The notes under the pieces: generated by a model | What the model was told of the DNA's origin: nothing | The model's database searches: none | What the model saw: the letters and a program-made list of their open reading frames with translations, nothing else | Translations under genes and position numbers: made by a program | In this document: piece after piece, positions 56,746-64,000 of the stretch | Layout: every line of letters starts with the position of its first letter | Position numbering within the stretch: the first letter of the stretch is position 1 | Assembly: GCA_015232395.1 (NCBI GenBank) | Contig: JADFZT010000009.1 | Coordinates: 26,089 to 90,088, forward strand | Length of the DNA: 64,000 nt | Direction: 5' to 3' | DNA from: Magnetococcales bacterium | GTDB taxonomy: Bacteria; Pseudomonadota; Magnetococcia; Magnetococcales; JADFZT01

Positions 56746-59700
56746 TCATGAGAGGGCTTCCCCCTCCAGATCGATGGCCAGCGTTTCGGCCAGTACTAAT
56801 AATGCCTCTTCAGCCCCCTGATAATCAAACTGATCCAGTTTTTCTTTAAGAGTGACGATCTCTCTTTCGAATAATCCAGCTCCCAATGCCGCCTCCAGCC
56901 GAGTCAAACTCTGATCCGCATCCAGGTGAGCGCTACGGATATCAGCAGCCAATGCCTGTAAAAGTGGCCCCAATACTTCCCGATCCACTTTGGCTTGGGC
57001 TGGCCCCTGGGTGGATGCCTGTTCAGGGGTCTGGGGGGATACTTGAGCGGGTTGATGTGAGGCTTTGTGGAGGGCTTGCAGTTGATCGATGGCTGGCAGA
57101 AGAGTGGCGAAAGCTGTTTCAAACCGGGCCAGCTTATCCGCCTGCTCCGAAGGAGAGATGCCTGCTTGCAGGGAGGCTTCCAGTTCCCTGGCGGCCTGGT
57201 GCAACTCATGGGCTGCGATGTTGCCGGAGACGCCTTTGATGGTGTGGGCGATCCGGTTGAGTTCAGGCAGGTTGTGTGGCGCATGAAGTCCCGCACGCAT
57301 CTCCTTTGGGGCCTGGCCATAATCCCGCTGGAAATCGCTCAAGAGCTGTAGATAGAGGGGGACGTTACCCGAAAGCCGTTTGATCGCCACCCCACAGTCG
57401 AGCCCGGGCAAGGCTTCGGGGAGGGGAGGTGTGTGGGGGGCGGGATGGGCAGCGGGTTCGGTGGCGGGATCGATTGTTGGTCGAGAATCGTCCAGCATCT
57501 TGATTTCAGGCTGGATTTTAGAAGGAGCCGTGGCTGGGAGGGGAGCCGAATCCCTGGAGGGGGCATCGCCCTTGGGTATCCAGCGCGTCAGAATTTTTTG
57601 CAGGTAAGCCACATCGATGGGCTTGGTGACAAAATCATTCATACCGGCAGCCAGGCACTTTTCCCGGTTGCCCTGCATGGCGTGGGCGGTCATGGCGATG
57701 ACGGGTAGATTTTTAAAACGGGGGATTTCCCGCAGATGCCGGGTGGTCTCATAGCCGTCCATTTCCGGCATTTGAATATCCATTAAAATGCCGTGGAAGG
57801 CTTCGTCTCCCAACACTTCCAGGGCTTTTTTGCCGGTATCGGCGATGCGTACCGTCAGCCCCATGTTTTCGAGGATTTCCCGGGCCACTTGCTGGTTGAT
57901 GGGGTTATCTTCCACCAGCAAAACCGGAGCCCCTCTGAAATCCACGATCTCTTCCGGATCCATCCGGGGATCCAGCTTGGCCAGGGCCGGGCCGTGGCCG
58001 AAAAGGTCCAGGATGGTGTCGAACAGTACCGATGGATTGACCGGCTTCACCAGACAGGCATCCACCCAGGATTGTCGGGCCTGGCGCATCCACTCTTCCC
58101 GGCCAAAGGCGGTCATCATGATGATGCGGGGAGGGGTCGTGGCAGCGGTTCCGGTTTCGGTCCGGCACGACACCCGAATGCGTCGAGCCGCTTCGAAGCC
58201 ATCCATGCCGGGCATGCGCCAATCCATAAGCACCAGACCATAGGGGGTGCTGGTGGCCATGGATTGCCGCCAAGCATCCAGGGCCTCCTCTCCGGACTCC
58301 ACACAGGTTACCTTGAACTCAAAAGAGGTGAGCATCTCCTTGAGAATTTCCCGGGAGGTGTCGTTATCATCCACCACCAGGGTGCGAATGGGGCCCAGGT
58401 GGGCTTTGGCGCGTTGGCGGCTCTGGATGCGGTCCTGACTATGGGCATGATTGTAAAGAGCGGTAAAAGAGAAGGTGGAGCCTTCACCCGGACGGCTTTC
58501 CACCCGGATCTCCCCCCCCATCATGGCGACCAGCCGTTTGCAGATGGCGAGCCCCAACCCCGTGCCGCCATAGTTGCGGGAGGTGGAGTCATCCGCCTGG
58601 GAAAAGGAGTCAAAAAGCTGGTCGATTTTTTCCGGGTCGATGCCGATGCCGGTATCCCGTACCGAAAAGCCCACCCGCACCCAGTTGTGTCCCTGGCTGT
58701 GGCGTACCACCCGTACTTCGATCTCCCCCTCTTTGGTAAATTTGACCGCATTGCCTGCCAGGTTGAGCAGCACCTGCCCCAGGCGCAGGGGGTCTCCCAT
58801 CAGTTGTCGGGGCAGCGCCGGGGAGGTGGAAAATATCAGCTCGACTTGGCTTTGCTCCGCCATACGGCCATCGAGCAGATTGCGCAGGTTGTCCATCACC
58901 TCCAGAAGGTCAAACTCCACGGATTCAAGATCCATCTTGCCTTCCTCGATTTTGGAAAAATCGAGAATGTCGTTGATGATCCCCAGCAGGGAGTGGGAAG
59001 CGGTGCGGATTTTGCCGAGATAGTCCGACAGTTTCGGCGACATGTCGTTTTTCAGCGCCAGATCCGTCAGGCCGATGATGGCATTCATCGGGGTGCGGAT
59101 TTCATGGCTCATGTTGGCCAGAAAGGCACTTTTGGCCTGGTTGGCCTCTTCGGCGGACTCTTTGGCTTGGGAGAGGGCCTGGGTGCGCTCCCGGACTTTT
59201 TCTTCCAAAGCCAGCAGGGAGGCCTCATAAGCGGCCCGGGAGTGTTCCCGTTCCGATACGGTTGCCGCCAGCATATAGCCCACCACGGTCATGGCGCTCA
59301 AAAAGGCGTATAGATCGAGAATGGTGGCGTTGAGGCTTTCCCGGACAAAGGGCCCCTGACCGTTGGTGCTTCCCCAGAGGGCGATGAGGGTGATCAGCCC
59401 GGCTGCGAGCCCCGCCCCTTGTTGCTTGAAGTGACCCCCGGCCCAAATCACCAAGGGAAAACCGAGATAGGCCAGAGGTGGCGCCAGATCTCCCACCAGA
59501 TAGCCCCCATAGATCCCCAGGGTGACTGGAATCAGGCAGCCGATGAGGAGGAGCATCTCGGTGATTTTTTTCCAATCCAGCTGCTCCCGCTGCCACTGGC
59601 CCGCTGTCAGCAGAAGAGGGGTGATGACCAAAACGCTCATGGCATCCCCCACCCACCATAAAAACCAGGTGGGCATGATATCCTCCCAAGCCACCTTGCC

Positions 59701-60147
59701 GGTCAAGCCCAATCCCCAGATGCCACACAGGGCGTTTACCGCTGGTGCCACCCCCACAGCGATCACCGTAAATTGAATCACCCCGGTGATGCGGTCCATG
59801 CGGGTGGTAAAGCTGGCCAGGCGACGCAAAAGATACCAGGCGGTGAGGGCTTGCAGGGATTGACCCAGGGTGATGAAGAGTATGGCGGGAAGGGGGAGGT
59901 GGCGGGTGGCTGTCAGCAGCAGCGCCCCCAAAGCCACGCCCAAAGCCATGCGAGGGCCGTGGAGCAGCACCGCTGCGGTGGCGATGGCGGTAGGGGGCCA
60001 GCCCAGGATAAAGCTCTCTTTGGCAAACGGCACCAGCAGCCAGGCTTGCCCTGCCAGCAGATACGCCGCTGCCCAAGGGAGCAGGTGGCGTAGCCACTCC
60101 CGGTTGGCGGAGGCGTTTCGTTCAGTTTGTGCCTCTGTTTCAGTCAT
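56746..60147 (-). CDS. MASE1-type hybrid histidine kinase with two receivers and Hpt
   Basis: About 1133 residues from the ATG at 60147, which follows AAGGGGGGAGG; the frame is open 26 codons further. The N-terminal third has about eight membrane helices of MASE1 type ([21 protein letters not shown], then [19 protein letters not shown]). HisKA ([10 protein letters not shown], about 346), HATPase_c ([16 protein letters not shown]), receiver 1 (about 586-715, [11 protein letters not shown]), receiver 2 (about 742-865, [11 protein letters not shown]) and an Hpt ([16 protein letters not shown], about 968) follow, separated by Pro-rich linkers. A full BarA-like phosphorelay. The REC-GGDEF gene starts 74 bp downstream and is a likely output. 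Confidence 0.92.
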   Translation of the reverse strand: MTETEAQTERNASANREWLRHLLPWAAAYLLAGQAWLLVPFAKESFILGWPPTAIATAAVLLHGPRMALGVALGALLLTATRHLPLPAILFITLGQSLQALTAWYLLRRLASFTTRMDRITGVIQFTVIAVGVAPAVNALCGIWGLGLTGKVAWEDIMPTWFLWWVGDAMSVLVITPLLLTAGQWQREQLDWKKITEMLLLIGCLIPVTLGIYGGYLVGDLAPPLAYLGFPLVIWAGGHFKQQGAGLAAGLITLIALWGSTNGQGPFVRESLNATILDLYAFLSAMTVVGYMLAATVSEREHSRAAYEASLLALEEKVRERTQALSQAKESAEEANQAKSAFLANMSHEIRTPMNAIIGLTDLALKNDMSPKLSDYLGKIRTASHSLLGIINDILDFSKIEEGKMDLESVEFDLLEVMDNLRNLLDGRMAEQSQVELIFSTSPALPRQLMGDPLRLGQVLLNLAGNAVKFTKEGEIEVRVVRHSQGHNWVRVGFSVRDTGIGIDPEKIDQLFDSFSQADDSTSRNYGGTGLGLAICKRLVAMMGGEIRVESRPGEGSTFSFTALYNHAHSQDRIQSRQRAKAHLGPIRTLVVDDNDTSREILKEMLTSFEFKVTCVESGEEALDAWRQSMATSTPYGLVLMDWRMPGMDGFEAARRIRVSCRTETGTAATTPPRIIMMTAFGREEWMRQARQSWVDACLVKPVNPSVLFDTILDLFGHGPALAKLDPRMDPEEIVDFRGAPVLLVEDNPINQQVAREILENMGLTVRIADTGKKALEVLGDEAFHGILMDIQMPEMDGYETTRHLREIPRFKNLPVIAMTAHAMQGNREKCLAAGMNDFVTKPIDVAYLQKILTRWIPKGDAPSRDSAPLPATAPSKIQPEIKMLDDSRPTIDPATEPAAHPAPHTPPLPEALPGLDCGVAIKRLSGNVPLYLQLLSDFQRDYGQAPKEMRAGLHAPHNLPELNRIAHTIKGVSGNIAAHELHQAARELEASLQAGISPSEQADKLARFETAFATLLPAIDQLQALHKASHQPAQVSPQTPEQASTQGPAQAKVDREVLGPLLQALAADIRSAHLDADQSLTRLEAALGAGLFEREIVTLKEKLDQFDYQGAEEALLVLAETLAIDLEGEALS

Positions 60148-60302
60148 CTCCTCCCCCCCTTGTCGTACGACTCCCCCTTTGGGATGCAGCTCCTCTTTTA
60201 ATTGTGCTTTTCCGTGCGTTGACACCCTTGCCCGTCAGCTTGTCTCAAGCCTGTGGAGATCTGTTTTGTTCAGCATGGGCGAACTGTTTAATTTGATAGG
60301 CT

Positions 60303-60341
60303 CGCTTTTTTATGAAGGATGCCCGCTTTTTTATGAAGGAT
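60303..60341. repeat. Tandem 18-bp direct repeat (period 21 bp)
   Basis: CGCTTTTTTATGAAGGAT occurs perfectly at 60303-60320 and 60324-60341, in the spacer between the MASE1 kinase and the upstream receiver gene. A recent slippage duplication. Confidence 0.8.
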
Positions 60342-60396
60342 AGCGTTGAGCCGAACCAGGGAGGAGGGTGTGCTTGGAGGCTGGCATCCGGGATAT

Positions 60397-60861
60397 TCAT
60401 CTTCCCTTCAAGGCAGCCAATTCCGCTTCCAATCTCTGAATGCGATCCAACAACATCGCTTCCCGCTCTTGCCGTTGTTTGGCCTGGTTGAGGTGAACCA
60501 GCACGCGGGAGTTCAGCAGGTTGGGATTGATGGGTTTCAGGATAAAATCCACCGCCCCCAGCATCAGCCCCTTGGCCTCATCCAGGACGCCATCCTGGCC
60601 CGTTAAAAAAATAACGGGAATGGTGGCGGTCTCCGGGTTGGACTTGAGCCGGCGGCACACTTCATGGCCGTCCATCTCAGGCATCATGACATCCAGGAGG
60701 ATGAGATCCGGCTTTTTCTTTTCGACGATTTTAAGGGCCATTTTGCCGTTGATTGCCGCTTGAACCATATAATTTTTGCCTAGCACATTTTTGACCACAT
60801 CGATGTGGCTCGGCGTATCATCTACAGTGAGAATTGTCTGTCTGGGCCCTTCCTGGCTCAT
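60397..60861 (-). CDS. Stand-alone receiver with C-terminal coiled coil
   Basis: 154 residues from the ATG at 60861 (AGGAG 6 nt upstream). Receiver (about 8-125) with DDTPS pocket, phosphoacceptor in LILLDVMMPEMDGHE and KPINP. It ends in a predicted coiled coil (REREAMLLDRIQRLEAELAALKGR) and no other output. This layout suggests a phosphate shuttle or protein-interaction regulator. It is encoded upstream of the MASE1 kinase on the same strand, and the double receivers there make cross-talk plausible. Confidence 0.9.
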   Translation of the reverse strand: MSQEGPRQTILTVDDTPSHIDVVKNVLGKNYMVQAAINGKMALKIVEKKKPDLILLDVMMPEMDGHEVCRRLKSNPETATIPVIFLTGQDGVLDEAKGLMLGAVDFILKPINPNLLNSRVLVHLNQAKQRQEREAMLLDRIQRLEAELAALKGR

Positions 60862-61318
60862 GGTTATCTCCTGATGGAAAAACGGCAGATTCATCACTCT
60901 CAATTTGGGAAATCAGTCCATACTTTAACACAGGCTTTCTTGCTTCCCAGGTAAGATTATTGATGATTCCCAATCGTTATTCCAGATCTGTTTCGAAATA
61001 GTCGGTGGATTGGGTGGCAGATGATTCCATGGAGGTTTGGCTGTAAACAGGGTGGTGGCAGGCAATTATCGATGATGGCAACAGGCTTGCGATGCTGGAA
61101 ACAGGCTTGGTTTTACGCCTGGTGAGGGGATCTCGCTTGATTGTGGTATCCATGATAAGATATCTGTTTGAAGTGTTTTGGAGCAATTATGATCCTGTTT
61201 GAGACCGATTTGTTCTGTTTTTGAGGGTGATTGCGATGGAATTTATCGGTTTCGAGCCAAAACAGTCTGACATTTGCTGCTGGTTTGAATCTGAATTGGA
61301 CGATCCGTGGGGGGGCTC
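60862..61318. other. Divergent intergenic region
   Basis: About 450 bp with no gene. ACAGGCTTG occurs twice within about 30 bp (around 61082 and 61104). No strong promoter or operator seen. Confidence 0.4.
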
Positions 61319-62308
61319 ATGTCTTGGAAAATCGAACTCATTACTTTAAGCGATGACTCCCGAAAGGTGTTAAATTTTGACCATTCCCAAGTTCGTTTCG
61401 GGCGGGTGGAGAGTGTCCGCAACGGGGGCTTGGTTCTTAAAAACGATATCGTTTTGGACGCCTTGGCGATTTCCCGGTTTCATGGGCTCTTTACAGCCAG
61501 TGGCGCCACCTGCCTCCTGGAGGATCTGGAAAGCACCAACGGTACCTTCCTGTGGTCCGAAAAGGGGTGGAGTCGCATCTCGGGCAAAGTGCAGTTTCGT
61601 CTGCCAGCCGTCATTCGCCTGGCCAACGCCTATCGTCTGAATATGGATTGGCAGGTGGACCCCAATGAGTCAGCTGCCAGGGAGGAGGATACCACCGGGG
61701 TTACGGTGCTCCACAGCCTGGAGGGGGTGCGGCGGGATGAAGCGATTTTGGTGCTGGACCAGTGCGGCTCCTCGGAGATCGCCAACATGTCCGACCAGAT
61801 GGCCTACAACCTCAAACTCCGTTTAAGCCAAATCGCCGACAAGCTGGTCCCTCCCTTCCACCCCACATTTGCCAAATCCACCGGTGATGGCTTTCTCTAT
61901 ACCTTTGCCACCGCTGTGGATGCCCTCAATGCCGCTGCCAAGTTGGCCCGGGCCATCGAAAAACGCAACGCCAGAAGCAACAACCCCCCCATCCATTTTC
62001 GCATTGCTCTGCACTACGGCAAGGTCTACGCCATTCCCACCGCCGGAGCGGATGTGCATGGTAACGACATCAACATCGCCTTTCGCATCGAGGGGGTGAA
62101 GGAAAACGCCCTGGATCGGATTCCGGACTATTTTCCCAAGGAAGACCGAATCCTAAGCTCCGAAGATTTTTGCCGGCGCTGGTTGGAAACCGCTCCCGAT
62201 GCCATGGGACTCTCCTACACTTATTGTGGGGCCGCCACTCTCAAGGGGATTTCTGAACCCGTGGGTATTTTTCATATTCGAGATGCCGGGGAAGAGGTGG
62301 CTGTCTGA
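61319..62308 (+). CDS. FHA domain-class III cyclase fusion
   Basis: About 329 residues from the ATG at 61319; a GTG four codons earlier is possible. The N-terminal FHA domain (about 5-105) has the phosphothreonine-binding landmarks ISRFHG and STNGT. The cyclase homology domain (about 130-300) keeps metal ligands in LVLDQCGSS and STGDGFLYTF, Lys before STGD, and the Asp plus catalytic pair in DVHGNDINIAFR. It should be active if it dimerises. FHA would couple cAMP output to Ser/Thr phosphorylation; no Ser/Thr kinase is in the window. The third class III cyclase here. Confidence 0.85.
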   Translation: MSWKIELITLSDDSRKVLNFDHSQVRFGRVESVRNGGLVLKNDIVLDALAISRFHGLFTASGATCLLEDLESTNGTFLWSEKGWSRISGKVQFRLPAVIRLANAYRLNMDWQVDPNESAAREEDTTGVTVLHSLEGVRRDEAILVLDQCGSSEIANMSDQMAYNLKLRLSQIADKLVPPFHPTFAKSTGDGFLYTFATAVDALNAAAKLARAIEKRNARSNNPPIHFRIALHYGKVYAIPTAGADVHGNDINIAFRIEGVKENALDRIPDYFPKEDRILSSEDFCRRWLETAPDAMGLSYTYCGAATLKGISEPVGIFHIRDAGEEVAV

Positions 62309-62545
62309 GCAGGGGGTGGGTCTGTTCCGTTCCTCCCGGCTTTCGGTGAGCCTGCGGACTGTCTGGAAATATTTATTTGGGTCATCAACCATTTCGGCAT
62401 TTTGTTAATCCATTCATTAGGTAAAATCTACCCGGGTATGCACCTCATCTTCCTCCATGCTCATGAAAGTAGTGGCAGCCAGTGGCAGCCATTTGGGGGC
62501 TACAGACACTGCCAGGGATATTTCAATCATGACGGGGAGAGGCCA

Positions 62546-63610
62546 ATGCCTGAGCAGGAAAGCCTGAACAGACCCTCCTGGCTGCCGGGATTTTTAAACA
62601 GGTTGGCCGATCCCGCTATCGATACCGTGTTGCTGTGCGGCTGTGGTGGCGGGTTTGATTTTGTCCACGGTATGATCCTCTATCCGGAGCTTCAGCGTCT
62701 GGGTAAAAAGGTGATCATAGGCAGCTACTCCTTTGGCCGGCCCGAGGAGATCGGCGAGCCTGCCGAAACCGTTTTTTCCCAGTCGGGAGCCGTGGTCAAA
62801 CAGGTCACGGGAAAGAGTCAACCCAAACCTTCCTATGGTCCCGAGGTACATCTTTGTCGTTTTCTCGATAGCCGGTTTCCCCAAGAGGCCCCCCACTTTA
62901 TTTACGCTTACTATGCCCGGGTTTTTACGGTTCCCCTCCTGAGCCGATTTTATCGGCAGCTGGTGGAGGCGCATCGGATCGATGCCATTGTGTTGGTCGA
63001 TGGCGGTTCTGATTCATTGATGGCAGGGGATGAGGAGGGGCTGGGGGATCCCATTGAGGATGCGGTTTCGGTCGCTGCCGTGGCAGGGCTCGAACCATTG
63101 AAGGAAAAACTCCTGATCACCATCGGCTTTGGTGCAGACCGTTTCAACCAGGTTTCGGATGCGGCTTCGTTGCGGGCGGTGGCGGAGTTGACCCGCTTGG
63201 GGGGCTATCTCGGGGCTTTGGGATTGGATCCAGAGAGTGCGGGCTTCCAGTTTTACCGCTCGGCTTTGGATTATATCCAAGCGGGTCAAGGACCGGGAGG
63301 ATTCCGTTCAGTGATTGCAGGGGCCATCCTTGCCGCTGGGGAAGGGGCGTTTGGTAGTGGGCAAGTGCCAGCGCGCTTGCAGCCTCGGGTGGGGCCTGGA
63401 GAGATGTTTTTGTGGCCGTTGATGGCCATGTTGTGGGGATTTGATGTCGATCGTGTAGCCGAGCGTTCTCTTATCTGTGACTGGATCAAGGGGTGTGCCA
63501 CCATTCCGGAGTGTCAGGCGGCTCTCTGGGAGGGGAGGAGTCGTCTGGGCAAAGGGATTCGAGGGGTGGAAAATCTACCCCGGCATGAGGAGATGCGCTA
63601 TGAGGGGTGA
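62546..63610 (+). CDS. DUF1152-family protein
   Basis: About 354 residues from the ATG at 62546, which follows GGGGAGAGG; the frame is open to 62402. The N-terminal LLCGCGGGFDFVHGM glycine-rich loop and the central VDGGSDSLMAGDEEGLGDPIEDA motif are what I recognise as DUF1152, a cytoplasmic family seen in bacteria and archaea with no assigned reaction. The glycine-rich loop suggests nucleotide binding. No link to its neighbours is evident. Confidence 0.8.
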   Translation: MPEQESLNRPSWLPGFLNRLADPAIDTVLLCGCGGGFDFVHGMILYPELQRLGKKVIIGSYSFGRPEEIGEPAETVFSQSGAVVKQVTGKSQPKPSYGPEVHLCRFLDSRFPQEAPHFIYAYYARVFTVPLLSRFYRQLVEAHRIDAIVLVDGGSDSLMAGDEEGLGDPIEDAVSVAAVAGLEPLKEKLLITIGFGADRFNQVSDAASLRAVAELTRLGGYLGALGLDPESAGFQFYRSALDYIQAGQGPGGFRSVIAGAILAAGEGAFGSGQVPARLQPRVGPGEMFLWPLMAMLWGFDVDRVAERSLICDWIKGCATIPECQAALWEGRSRLGKGIRGVENLPRHEEMRYEG

Positions 63611-64000
63611 TGGGATTCAATTCAGGTTGAAGGGGAAGATTTGGGATGCCCTACCGATTGTTCCAGCAAACTCAAATTTACACAGCCAGTGACTGCCTGG
63701 ACAGCGGCTGACCTCTTCGCCATTCATTGGACACTTTGGCAGCAGCACCATAAAGCCGAATTTTCAGCAGAGTCCTTGGGGGAACACGTCTACCGGCTGT
63801 GTAGGACTTCCATGTCCCAACCAGCGGTGTGTGTGATACCAATTCCGGTTCAACAGGTGAGTCAAACAAAAAAACGTTTAGCCACAGAGGGCACGGAGAA
63901 CACAGAGAAAACCAAAATCGAGCGTAACTATTCAGCTTCGTTAGACTGCATGAAGGAGGGCCGCTGACCTTCAAACAGCAATTGCAGGGCTTCGGAAGCG
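63611..64000. other. Right-edge intergenic region with a common interspersed repeat
   Basis: No supported gene; a frame at 63641-63967 is not protein-like. At about 63878-63918 lies GCCACAGAGGGCACGGAGAA followed by CACAGAGAAAA, a CACAGAG-type repeat that I have seen scattered in many bacterial genomes. Confidence 0.5.

Noticed and set aside
57793..59313. 506-codon plus-strand open frame
   Set aside because: Antisense to the MASE1 hybrid kinase, whose domains are all intact; no domain of its own.

Overview
The window looks like chromosome of a motile, Gram-negative, environmental proteobacterium with a very large sensory repertoire. A MucR/Ros-type zinc-finger regulator, multi-PAS hybrid kinases, CHASE2- and receiver-linked class III cyclases and a CheA with a fused receiver would fit an alphaproteobacterial or Magnetococcales-like lineage. 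That placement is inference: there is no rRNA, ribosomal-protein or magnetosome gene here to test it. No tRNA, rRNA, CRISPR array, transposase or integrase was seen.

Layout. (1) 1-6541, minus strand: a chemotaxis-type operon of CheA-REC, REC-histidine kinase, REC-adenylate cyclase and an edge-truncated chemoreceptor-like protein. A CheW is encoded divergently at 7009, across a spacer with a degenerate 14-bp tandem repeat. (2) 8.3-10.5 kb: a two-CxxCH cytochrome-like protein, a small DUF3012 lipoprotein with a good terminator, and a pseudopilin. (3) 10.9-16.1 kb: a five-PAS hybrid kinase and a P-loop/GAF/membrane-tail protein. (4) 17.0-20.8 kb: SLC13 transporter, tandem UspA, DUF2007 and a class D beta-lactamase. 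(5) 20.8-31.9 kb: accessory-looking region with MucR and XRE regulators, a two-partner-secretion exoprotein, a cyclic-nucleotide-binding protein, an MBL hydrolase, a CHASE2 adenylate cyclase and long AT-rich spacers. Two copies of a 140-bp MITE-like element flank about 4.4 kb of it in inverted orientation. (6) 32.3-33.7 kb: a secreted SLH protein with two CX4CH cytochrome modules and a C-terminal run of 35 aspartates, the most unusual gene in the window. (7) 34.1-37.9 kb: an OmpR-type two-component pair and an NtrC-type activator. (8) 38.0-53.1 kb: a signalling block (hybrid kinase, REC-GAF-PP2C phosphatase, STAS protein, MEDS protein, two more hybrid kinases) bracketed by two inverted copies of a 230-bp REPIN-like repeat. 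(9) 53.1-60.9 kb, minus strand: hybrid kinase, REC-GGDEF diguanylate cyclase, MASE1 hybrid kinase and a receiver protein. (10) 61.3-63.6 kb: FHA-cyclase fusion and a DUF1152 protein.

How the parts may work together. The window encodes six hybrid kinases ending in REC or REC-Hpt modules, two further kinases, several stand-alone receivers, three class III cyclases with one cyclic-nucleotide-binding protein, one diguanylate cyclase, and a PP2C/STAS pair of the partner-switching type. Two themes recur between neighbours and suggest local duplication. One is a Cys/His-rich GAF domain shared by three proteins of the 38-53 kb block. The other is a membrane sensor with an FHLWFEE motif shared by the kinases at 10.9 and 53.1 kb. 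All functions are inferred from sequence alone; no database search was possible.
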